Shown here piece by piece: positions 36,891 through 44,220 of a DNA stretch of 64,000 bases. The notes below the pieces were generated by a model, which did no database searches, had not been told where the DNA came from, and saw only the letters and a list, made by a program, of their open reading frames with translations. How positions within the stretch are numbered: the stretch's first letter is position 1; each line of letters begins with the position of its first letter. Position numbers and translations under genes: made by a program. The stretch comes from Shinella fusca (GTDB taxonomy: Bacteria; Pseudomonadota; Alphaproteobacteria; Rhizobiales; Rhizobiaceae), in NCBI RefSeq assembly GCF_014203155.1, contig NZ_JACHIK010000003.1, positions 310,001-374,000 on the forward strand, read 5' to 3'.

Positions 36891-36953
36891 ACTGCTTCCC
36901 ACTCACAAGCTACAAAAACGCGTCTGCCAGCTTATTGTGGGCAAATGGTGACG

Positions 36954-38723
36954 TCAGCGCATTTCGTCCGGTGCTGCCGTGCCTGTAATGGACAGGCCCG
37001 ACTTGAGAACAGATGCGACCGCGTGCACCAGCCCAAGTCTGGCGATGCTCAATTCTCTATTTTTATCGTTAACAAACCGTAATTCCGGCTGTTCCTTACC
37101 TTTGTTCCAGTGCGCGTGGAAGGCGCTGGCAAGATCATAGAGGTAAAACGCGATACGATGAGGCTCATGCGCCAGTGCAGCGCCTTCGACGACACGGGGA
37201 TATTCTGCCAGTTTCGCAAGAAGGTGCAACTCGCTCGGATCGGCGATATTGCCGGCAATCGCGCCCGCAAGGTCGAGCGAGGCGATGTCGAGGCCCGGGA
37301 AGGCCTCGCCCGCCTGGCGGAACACCGACATGCAGCGCGCGTGGGCATACTGCACGTAGAAGACCGGGTTGTCCTTGGACTGCTCCGTCACCTTGGCGAA
37401 GTCGAAGTCGAGCGGCTCGCTGTTCTTGCGGTAGAGCATCATGAAGCGCACCGGGTCGCGGCCGACTTCCTCGACCACGTCGCGCAGCGTGACGAAGTCG
37501 CCGGAGCGCTTCGACATCTTGACCGGCTCGCCGTCGCGGTAGAGCTTGACGAGCTGGCAGAGCAGCACCGTCAGCTTGGCCTTGCCTTCCGAAACCGCGC
37601 GCGCAACGGCCTCCAGGCGCTTGACGTAGCCGCCGTGGTCGGCGCCGAGCACGTAGATCATCTCGTCGAAGCCGCGGTCGAACTTGTCCTTGAAGTAGGC
37701 GACGTCGGCGGCGAAATAGGTGTAGGAGCCGTCCGACTTGATCAGCGGGCGGTCGATGTCGTCGCCCACTTCCGTCGAGCGGAACAGCGTCTGCTCGCGG
37801 TCTTCCCAGTCTTCCGGGAGCTGTCCCTTCGGCGGCGGCAGCACGCCCTTGTAGACATGGCCCTTGAAGGTCAGGTCGTTGATGGCGGTGCGGATCGGCG
37901 CGCCGTTGCCGGCATGCAGCGAGCGTTCGGAATAGAACACCTCATGCGTGACGTTGAGCGCGGCCAGATCTTCGCGGATCATCGCCATCATCATCTCGAT
38001 GGCCTTTTCCTTGACGATCGGCATCCACTGATGCTCGGGCATGGCGCGCAGCGTCGTGCCGTGCTCGGCCGCCAGCGCCTCGCCGACGGGAACGAGGTAG
38101 TCGCCCGGATAGAGGCCGGCCGGGATATCGCCGATGGTCTCGCCCAGCGCCTCGCGGTAGCGCAGGAAGGCGGAACGGGCGAGCACGTCGATCTGCGCGC
38201 CCGCATCGTTGATGTAGTATTCCTTGACGACGTCATAGCCGGCGAAGGCGAGCAGGTTGGCGAGCGCATCGCCCACCACCGCGCCGCGGCAATGGCCGAC
38301 ATGCATCGGCCCGGTCGGGTTGGCCGAGACATATTCGACGTTCACCTTGCGGCCGGCGCCGAGCGTGCCGCGGCCGTAATCCGTGCCGGCCTCGACAATC
38401 GCCGCCAGCAGCTTCTGCCAATAGGCGACGGAGAGGCGCACGTTGATGAAGCCCGGGCCGGCGACGCCGACCTCGGCCACTTCCGGGTCCTTCTTCAGTT
38501 CGGCGACGATCAGGTCGGCGAGCGCGCGCGGGTTGAGGCCGAGCGGCTTGGCGAGAACCATCGCCGCGTTGGTCGCGACGTCGCCGTGGCTCGCATCGCG
38601 CGGCGGCTCGACGCTGACGCGGGCGAAATCCACCTCGGATCGCTTCTCACGGACGATTTCAAGTCCTTCGAGTACGTTTTTGATTCTGTTGTCGAAGTCT
38701 GTAAAAAGGTTCATCTCATCCAT
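36954..38723 (-). CDS. argS: Arginyl-tRNA synthetase
   Basis: Charges tRNA-Arg. The 589-residue class I synthetase has the HIGH motif as [19 protein letters not shown] and the KMSKS counterpart [16 protein letters not shown], plus an N-terminal additional domain (residues 1 to about 110) and the anticodon-binding DALR region at the end. The start may be ATG 38723 (MDEMNLF) or ATG 38714 (MNLFTDF), which is the more usual N-terminus. It lies 56 bp downstream of dgt. Confidence 0.96.
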   Translation of the reverse strand: MDEMNLFTDFDNRIKNVLEGLEIVREKRSEVDFARVSVEPPRDASHGDVATNAAMVLAKPLGLNPRALADLIVAELKKDPEVAEVGVAGPGFINVRLSVAYWQKLLAAIVEAGTDYGRGTLGAGRKVNVEYVSANPTGPMHVGHCRGAVVGDALANLLAFAGYDVVKEYYINDAGAQIDVLARSAFLRYREALGETIGDIPAGLYPGDYLVPVGEALAAEHGTTLRAMPEHQWMPIVKEKAIEMMMAMIREDLAALNVTHEVFYSERSLHAGNGAPIRTAINDLTFKGHVYKGVLPPPKGQLPEDWEDREQTLFRSTEVGDDIDRPLIKSDGSYTYFAADVAYFKDKFDRGFDEMIYVLGADHGGYVKRLEAVARAVSEGKAKLTVLLCQLVKLYRDGEPVKMSKRSGDFVTLRDVVEEVGRDPVRFMMLYRKNSEPLDFDFAKVTEQSKDNPVFYVQYAHARCMSVFRQAGEAFPGLDIASLDLAGAIAGNIADPSELHLLAKLAEYPRVVEGAALAHEPHRIAFYLYDLASAFHAHWNKGKEQPELRFVNDKNRELSIARLGLVHAVASVLKSGLSITGTAAPDEMR

Positions 38724-38779
38724 CCGCGCGCAGTAGCCATCGGGGCCGTTCCTGCGAAGAAGTTCAGGTGGGCGGCTGA

Positions 38780-39997
38780 CTATCGCAATTCCGGGGTATG
38801 GTCAAACAGCCGGCGGTGCGTGTCGATCGCGTAATTGTCGGTCATTCCGGCCAGATAGTCGGCGACATGGCGGGCGCGGGCCGATTCCGGCATGGTGGAA
38901 ATGCGGTCCACCCAGTAGTGGCCGCGCATGAGCTGCGGATCGTCCATATAGGCGTGGTAGAGATCCGTCAGGATCGAGGCGGCGTTGGCGCGCACGCGCA
39001 TGACCTCCGGATGCCGATAGATACGCGAGAAGAGCATCTTCTTGATCTGCCGGTCCGTCACGGCCATTTCCTCGGAGAAGGTGGCGAGGCACCGGCGCGC
39101 CTTGCGCACGTCGTCGGCGCTTTCCGGCCGCTCCTCGCGGATCGCCTGCTGGGCATAGCCGATCACGTCCTCCACCATGGCGGTGATCTGCCGGCGCATG
39201 ATCTCGTGCGTGAAGCGCGGCTCTTCGAGGCCCGGATAGCGGTCGTGCACCTGCCGCATCAGCCCGGCGAGGAAGGGAACCTCCTCCAGCATCGCGAAAT
39301 CGAGATAGCCCGAGCGCAGGCCGTCGTCGATGTCATGGGTGTTGTAGGCGATATCGTCGGCAATCGCCGCCACCTGCGCCTCCAGGCTCGCGAAGCTCGA
39401 CAGCTCCAGGTCGTGCACGGCGCAATAGTCGAGGATCGGCCGCGGCACCTCGCCGTGCGTGCCCTCGCCCGTCGGGCCGATCAGCGGACCGTTGTGCTTG
39501 ACGAGGCCTTCGAGGCTCTCCCAGGTGAGGTTCAGCCCGTCGAACTCGGCATAGCGCCGCTCCAGCTTGGTGACGATGCGCAGCGACTGGGCATTGTGGT
39601 CGAAGCCGCCGAAGGGCTCCAGCACCTCGTGCAGCGCATCCTCGCCGGTATGGCCGAAGGGCGTATGGCCGAAATCGTGCACCAGCGCCACGCCCTCGGC
39701 GAGGTCCTCGTCGAGCTTCAGGGCGCGGGCGAGCGCGCGGGCGATCTGCGCCACCTCGATCGTGTGGGTGAGGCGGGTGCGGTAATGGTCGCCGTCGGCG
39801 GCGATGAAGACCTGCGTCTTGTGTTTCAGGCGCCGGAAGGCGGTCGTGTGGACGATGCGGTCGCGGTCGCGCTGGAAATCCGAGCGCGTCGGGCTCTCCG
39901 GCTCCGGGAAGAGCCGCCCGCGGGTCGCCCAGGGATCGGAAGCGTAGATGGCGCGCTGCCCGGCGCCGAAACCCAGCGCATGTCTGTCGAATGTCAT
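38780..39997 (-). CDS. dgt: Deoxyguanosinetriphosphate triphosphohydrolase-like protein
   Basis: A 405-residue HD-domain triphosphohydrolase of the dGTPase family. Metal-binding motifs are visible: R-x-T-H-T-I-E-V at the first histidine, [15 protein letters not shown] for the HD pair, and [20 protein letters not shown] for the last aspartate. The N-terminal [20 protein letters not shown] is typical of type 2 dGTPase-like enzymes. It is divergent from erpA with a 221-bp intergenic gap. Confidence 0.94.
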   Translation of the reverse strand: MTFDRHALGFGAGQRAIYASDPWATRGRLFPEPESPTRSDFQRDRDRIVHTTAFRRLKHKTQVFIAADGDHYRTRLTHTIEVAQIARALARALKLDEDLAEGVALVHDFGHTPFGHTGEDALHEVLEPFGGFDHNAQSLRIVTKLERRYAEFDGLNLTWESLEGLVKHNGPLIGPTGEGTHGEVPRPILDYCAVHDLELSSFASLEAQVAAIADDIAYNTHDIDDGLRSGYLDFAMLEEVPFLAGLMRQVHDRYPGLEEPRFTHEIMRRQITAMVEDVIGYAQQAIREERPESADDVRKARRCLATFSEEMAVTDRQIKKMLFSRIYRHPEVMRVRANAASILTDLYHAYMDDPQLMRGHYWVDRISTMPESARARHVADYLAGMTDNYAIDTHRRLFDHTPELR

Positions 39998-40218
39998 TCG
40001 TCACCTGCATTCACGCCGCCCGTATTGACGCGGCCGCGATGCCTTCATACCTATAGTGTGCATAGCGGCAAGGCCGGCCGCAAGGCGCACCTGAAAAACA
40101 AGCCTTCTCAAGGGCTTGATATAAACGGCGCGCAGGAGCCGGCTCGATGGAACACCGTTTTCCGGCCGCATGCGGCAAAGCGATTCTCTCCGGATCTTGA
40201 CCCCGGCAGGAGGCAGAC

Positions 40219-40551
40219 ATGACCGACAAGTCCGTAACCATCTCCGACGCCGCCGCACGGCGCATCGCGTCGATCCTCGGCGCAGCGCCCGAAAAGCAGG
40301 CGCTGCGCGTCTCCGTCGAGGGCGGGGGCTGCTCCGGCTTTTCCTACAAGTTCGACCTCGTCGAGGACCAGCAGGACGACGACCTGGTGCTCGAGAAGGA
40401 CAAGGCCCGCGTGCTGATCGACCAGCTTTCCCTCGTCTACATGGACGGATCGGAAATCGATTTCGTCGACAACCTGCTCGGCCAGTCCTTCCAGATCAAC
40501 AACCCGAATGCGGTGGCAAGCTGCGGCTGCGGCACCAGCTTCTCGATCTGA
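40219..40551 (+). CDS. erpA: Iron-sulfur cluster insertion protein ErpA
   Basis: An A-type carrier that passes Fe-S clusters to target enzymes. The 110-residue protein has the three invariant cysteines at C38 (GGGCSGFSY), C102 and C104 (SCGCGTSFSI). A strong GGAGG ribosome site precedes the ATG. A CTATAG-like -10 element lies in the leader near 40052. xthA follows 27 bp downstream. Confidence 0.94.
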   Translation: MTDKSVTISDAAARRIASILGAAPEKQALRVSVEGGGCSGFSYKFDLVEDQQDDDLVLEKDKARVLIDQLSLVYMDGSEIDFVDNLLGQSFQINNPNAVASCGCGTSFSI

Positions 40552-40578
40552 CCATCCTCAACCGAAAACGGAACCCGC

Positions 40579-41379
40579 ATGCCGATCAAGATTGCCACCT
40601 GGAACATCAACGGCGTGCGGGCGCGCATCGACAATCTTCTCGCCTGGCTGAAGGAGTCCAACCCGGACATCGTGGCCCTGCAGGAAATCAAGACGGTCGA
40701 CGAGGGCTTTCCGCGCGGCGAGATCGAGGCGCTCGGCTACCATGTCGAAACGCATGGCCAGAAGGGTTTCAACGGCGTCGCGCTCCTCTCCAGGATCCGA
40801 CCCGACGAGGTGAACCGCGGCCTGCCGGGCGGCGACGGCGACGAGCAGGCCCGTTTCATCGAAGGCGTCTACTCCGTGGAAGGCGGCGCGATCCGTGTTT
40901 GCTCGCTCTACCTGCCCAACGGCAACCCGGCGGACGATCCCGTCAAGTACCCCTACAAGCTCGCCTGGATGGAGCGGCTTTCCGCCTTCGCCGAAAGCCG
41001 CCTCGCGCTCGAGGAGCCGCTGATCCTTGCCGGCGACTACAACGTCATCCCCGAGCCGCACGACTGCTGGGACCCGAAGGTCTGGGCACGGGACGCCCTC
41101 TTCCTGCCGGCGACACGGCAGGCTTTCCGCCGGCTCGAAAACCTCGGCCTCACCGATGCGGTGCGCGCGACGACGGACACGGTGCCGCTCTATACGTTCT
41201 GGGATTACCAGGGGGGCTGCTGGCCGAAGAACTTCGGCATCCGCATCGACCATCTGCTGCTGTCGGCGGAAGCGGCCGACCGCCTCCTCTCGACGGCGGT
41301 GGAAAAGCACGTCCGCGCGTGGGAGAAGCCATCGGACCACGTGCCTGTAACGGCGGTGCTGGATTACGCGGCACGGTAG
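40579..41379 (+). CDS. xthA: Exodeoxyribonuclease III
   Basis: AP endonuclease and 3'-5' exonuclease of base-excision repair. The 266-residue protein shows KIATWNINGVRAR, the metal-binding glutamate in LQEIKT (E36), LAGDYNVIPEPHD, and the C-terminal SDHVPV histidine motif, all typical of the ExoIII branch of the EEP nuclease family. It probably shares a transcript with erpA. Confidence 0.95.
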   Translation: MPIKIATWNINGVRARIDNLLAWLKESNPDIVALQEIKTVDEGFPRGEIEALGYHVETHGQKGFNGVALLSRIRPDEVNRGLPGGDGDEQARFIEGVYSVEGGAIRVCSLYLPNGNPADDPVKYPYKLAWMERLSAFAESRLALEEPLILAGDYNVIPEPHDCWDPKVWARDALFLPATRQAFRRLENLGLTDAVRATTDTVPLYTFWDYQGGCWPKNFGIRIDHLLLSAEAADRLLSTAVEKHVRAWEKPSDHVPVTAVLDYAAR

Positions 41380-41390
41380 CAGGGATTGCC

Positions 41391-41512
41391 CCTCACCTGT
41401 CTGCCGGCATCCTCTCCCCGTAAACGGGGCGAGGAACGATGGGCGCGCCGTCTTCCTCCTTCTCCCGGTTTACGGAGAGAAGGTCCTGGGGATGGGGGGC
41501 GGTTCTTCAACG
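41391..41512. repeat. Rhizobial hairpin repeat between xthA and exoR
   Basis: Two consecutive hairpins: CCTC-x-CCCCG/CGGGG-x-GAGG (41410-41436) and a CTTCTC/GAGAAG pair around GGTTTACGG (about 41458-41485). The flanks CTCACCTGTCTGCCGGCATC and a G-rich end resemble dispersed repeats common in Rhizobium genomes. It lies in the convergent xthA-exoR gap and may serve as a bidirectional terminator. Confidence 0.55.
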
Positions 41513-41531
41513 CGGCATCAGGCTGCCGGCA

Positions 41532-42335
41532 TCACTCGCCCGAATTGAAGCGGATGTTGTGCGCGAGCTCGACGCCCTTGCGGCGGTCTTCCTCGCTTGC
41601 GACGGAGAAGGCCTCCTCCTGCGTCGACTGCAGCCAGCCGCAGTCCTTCGGCTGACAATGCTCGAGCGCGGCGGTCATGAAGGCGAGGCCACGGGCCGTA
41701 TCGCCTTCCTGGAAGAGGATATTGCCGAAGAGGCCCATGGCGCCGGCATGGCCGTTGTTGCGGGCGCGGTTCAGCCACTTCTTGGCTTGGTGGACGGAGA
41801 CCGAGCCGCCCTCGCCCGTCAGCATCATGCGGCCGAGCTGGAATTGCGCCTCGGGAATGCCGAAGGCGGAGGCCGCCTGGAAATAGAGCTGGCGGGCCTG
41901 CGTGAGGTCGATCTTGACGGGGCTGTTGGGAATACCGCGGCGGTAGTAGCTGGCAAGCGCGATCAGCGCATTGGCGAAATAGCCGGTATCTTCCGAGCCC
42001 GGCTCGACGCCGGCCTGGGCGATCTCGCTGTACATCTTGAAGGCTTCGAGATCGTTTTCCGGCACGCCGTCGCCGTCGGCATACATGTTGGCAAGGGCCC
42101 AGCGCGAGCCGGTATGGCCCTTTTCCGCGGCGTAGCGATAGGCCTCGACGGCATCGCTCTTGCGCCCTTCCTTGTAGGAGAAGAAGCCGAACTTGAAGAG
42201 GTCGAAGGGCCCGCTCTCCTTGCTGACGCCTGCCTGGGGATCGAATGCGAGGGCCTCGGACGCCGCCCCGCAGGACAGGGAAAGGCATAGGCCCATTACC
42301 AGTACTTTCATCGGCAACAACTCGGACTTGGGCAT
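41532..42335 (-). CDS. exoR: Exopolysaccharide regulator ExoR (Sel1-repeat periplasmic protein)
   Basis: ExoR is the periplasmic brake on the ExoS(ChvG)-ChvI two-component system; it controls succinoglycan, flagella and host entry in rhizobia. The 267-residue protein from ATG 42335 has a signal peptide (KVLVMGLCLSLSCGAASEALA), the ExoR-type mature start FDPQAGVSKESGPFDLFKFG, and several Sel1-like repeats (AEKGHTGSRWALANMYADGD, FGIPEAQFQLGRMMLTGEGG, NGHAGAMGLFGNILFQEGDT). Length matches the Sinorhizobium protein (268). A second start at 42311 (MKVLVMG) is possible. A longer upstream in-frame extension is rejected because it buries the signal peptide. Confidence 0.94.
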   Translation of the reverse strand: MPKSELLPMKVLVMGLCLSLSCGAASEALAFDPQAGVSKESGPFDLFKFGFFSYKEGRKSDAVEAYRYAAEKGHTGSRWALANMYADGDGVPENDLEAFKMYSEIAQAGVEPGSEDTGYFANALIALASYYRRGIPNSPVKIDLTQARQLYFQAASAFGIPEAQFQLGRMMLTGEGGSVSVHQAKKWLNRARNNGHAGAMGLFGNILFQEGDTARGLAFMTAALEHCQPKDCGWLQSTQEEAFSVASEEDRRKGVELAHNIRFNSGE

Positions 42336-42551
42336 CAGTTCTTCAGTTCCGCGCCTGGCTTTCGTCGCTGCACCGAACCGGAAACGCACGGGTCTCGTGC
42401 GGGCTTCCGGCAGTTCCGGCGGCAATGACATCGGCTGGCTCATCGTTTCCCTGGCGCGGTTCCACGCGTCTACATGTCCTCATCGCTGCGCTCCGTTTGT
42501 GGCGGGAAATGGACATTTGGACGCTTCCCGGCTGGTGTAGCAAACTCTGGA

Positions 42552-42583
42552 AAAAAATGTGTTGCGATTCCGTCACATTTTTT
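42552..42583. promoter_or_regulatory. Perfect AT-rich inverted repeat upstream of exoR
   Basis: AAAAAATGTG at 42552-42561 is inverted perfectly at 42574-42583 (CACATTTTTT) around a 12-base centre. Just beyond is a second palindrome, CTCCCGCAGCGGGAG (42599-42613). Both lie about 215-280 bp upstream of exoR in otherwise empty DNA. The first could be an operator or a bidirectional terminator-like hairpin. Nothing else is recognised between 42336 and 42640. Confidence 0.5.
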
Positions 42584-42643
42584 CAGACATCGCTGTGACT
42601 CCCGCAGCGGGAGCCGAATACAGCAAGAAAACGTTAACCAAAC

Positions 42644-42675
42644 AAAAGGGCCCGACGATGACGCCGGGCCCTTTT
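42644..42675 (-). terminator. Intrinsic terminator of the FadL-like gene
   Basis: An 11-bp perfect stem AAAAGGGCCCG/CGGGCCCTTTT with a 10-base loop. On the minus strand the stem ends in TTTT followed by GTTTGG. It lies 22 bp past the stop codon. Confidence 0.8.
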
Positions 42676-42696
42676 AATTAACCAGATTGTCAATGA

Positions 42697-43875
42697 TCAG
42701 AATTTGACGAGGTAGGAAACGTTGGCGCCATAGGCGAAGTCATTTCCGACTGTGGCATTGTAGTCGGCAAAGTCACCACTTGCGTCGTATTTCTGCGAAC
42801 CGGAGGTCAAGTAGCTGACAGCACCACCCAAGCGCAACTCGCCCGGCCCAGTCTTAATTGCCGTGCCAACACCAACGGTCCAACTGTCCGTCATAATATC
42901 CGCCCCCGTGCCGACACCCCGATCCCAGGTCAGACTCACAGCGCCAGAAACATCATCGGTGAAACTGTGGCCAATGCCGCCCGTAATGGTCCATCCATCA
43001 CGGAAGCGGAAATTCTTTTTCAGGTCGCCGATATTAGTTATGTTATAATTAAGTGACGGCAGAACACTCCAATCCGTCCATTTTACCGAACCAAACGCCA
43101 ACCAGCCGGGCGCGATACCCGTCTGCAGGCTGAATTCAAGTGACTGCGGCAAGCTTCCAGCACCTGAGGCGTCAAACGGAGTACCTGCCGGCATAAGTCC
43201 ACCGGTCAAGACAGTCGAACCGTCTTGCGAAAGCGTAAAGCTACCATCACCTTTGTGGTCAACCTGTGAGCGATACATAAGCTCTGCACGCAGGGCGATT
43301 TCAGGAATTTCGTATGCGGCACCCAGACGGTAACCTAGCTCGCTTTCATCCTCAAGCTGCAACGTGCCCAGCCGCGTCTTCTCGGTGTACTCGAAGCTCT
43401 GTAGAAATAAGCCTCCGATGAAATATGCGCGCCCCTTCTCAAGAGCGAAGTTGACCGCGCAGGTCAGGCCGTACTCATTCGTCTTGAATTCAGCTTCCGT
43501 CGTGTAGTTGCCAATCATCGACGTTGCGGCGTCTGCCGCTTGCGCGTCTGCCCCATATCTCGATGATGCGCCGAATGGCTGGGTATAAGTACCTGCGCAC
43601 GAAAAACTATCCGAAAAGCGGACCTTCCCAGCCAAGCTAGGAACAAAGAAGTTGTCCGTATAATCGCCGTCCGACGTTGCGCTCCCTTCGATCGTGTCGT
43701 AGCCGCGCTGGGGAGCAACAAACGTCGTTTTGGCGCGGAAGGCAGTGGTTCCGTCTTCATAAAGGATGTCCGTGTCCGCCTCGCCGCGGCTGAAACCGCC
43801 GGCCTGTGCCGCGCCGGCAAGGGCCGCCAGAGCCGCCGCCGCCAGAAGTCCGTTCTTGAAGAGCGTATTGATCAT
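42697..43875 (-). CDS. FadL/OmpP1-family outer membrane transport protein
   Basis: A 392-residue outer-membrane protein starting MINTLFKNGLLAAAALAALA, with a signal peptide cleaved near AQAG. The mature start GGFSRGEADTDILYEDGTTA, the region with alternating beta strands, and the C-terminal aromatic residue (SYLVKF) indicate a 14-strand FadL-type barrel for hydrophobic compounds. In-frame codons upstream of this start lack a ribosome site, whereas GGGGAATAGG directly precedes it. Base composition is distinctly more AT-rich than in neighbouring genes (for example TTATGTTATAATTAAG inside), suggesting lateral origin. Confidence 0.85.
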   Translation of the reverse strand: MINTLFKNGLLAAAALAALAGAAQAGGFSRGEADTDILYEDGTTAFRAKTTFVAPQRGYDTIEGSATSDGDYTDNFFVPSLAGKVRFSDSFSCAGTYTQPFGASSRYGADAQAADAATSMIGNYTTEAEFKTNEYGLTCAVNFALEKGRAYFIGGLFLQSFEYTEKTRLGTLQLEDESELGYRLGAAYEIPEIALRAELMYRSQVDHKGDGSFTLSQDGSTVLTGGLMPAGTPFDASGAGSLPQSLEFSLQTGIAPGWLAFGSVKWTDWSVLPSLNYNITNIGDLKKNFRFRDGWTITGGIGHSFTDDVSGAVSLTWDRGVGTGADIMTDSWTVGVGTAIKTGPGELRLGGAVSYLTSGSQKYDASGDFADYNATVGNDFAYGANVSYLVKF

Positions 43876-43987
43876 TCCTATTCCCCCGAAGTCCTGAGGC
43901 GGCCTCTCCACCGCCCGATCCGACATGACTATCGGAGAGGAGAGTCGGCTTGGCAAACCCCACTTTTCGCGGATGATTTTCAACTAC

Positions 43988-44020
43988 GCTTCAAAAAATT
44001 ACGTAAGTTTTTAGTGAAGC
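43988..44020. promoter_or_regulatory. Nested palindrome upstream of the FadL-like gene
   Basis: TTACGTAA (43999-44006) lies inside A5/T5 arms and outer GCTTCA/TGAAGC arms, forming a 33-bp near-palindrome about 113-145 bp before the start. It may be an operator for a dimeric regulator. The rest of 43876-44159 shows no gene. Confidence 0.45.
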
Positions 44021-44159
44021 CCCTCATCAATCGAAGCGCCTGAAATGGAATTCTCTCCGCCGCGAATTCTACCCGATACAGAGGAATTTTATTTCAGCGC
44101 CGGGAGGCCATGTCACATTTCAGACACAGCAGCGATTTTGCAATCGCCGCCCCGAATAG

Positions 44160-44192
44160 AAAGCCGCGCCGGGGTTGCCGGCGCGGCTTTTA
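44160..44192 (-). terminator. Intrinsic terminator of valS
   Basis: A 13-bp perfect stem AAAGCCGCGCCGG/CCGGCGCGGCTTT with a 5-base loop, 28 bp past the valS stop. The stem is nearly the same as the hairpin after popZ at 47228-47253. Confidence 0.8.
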
Positions 44193-44220
44193 AGGTTCCC
44201 GAAGGGGCCTTGGGCCTGAA

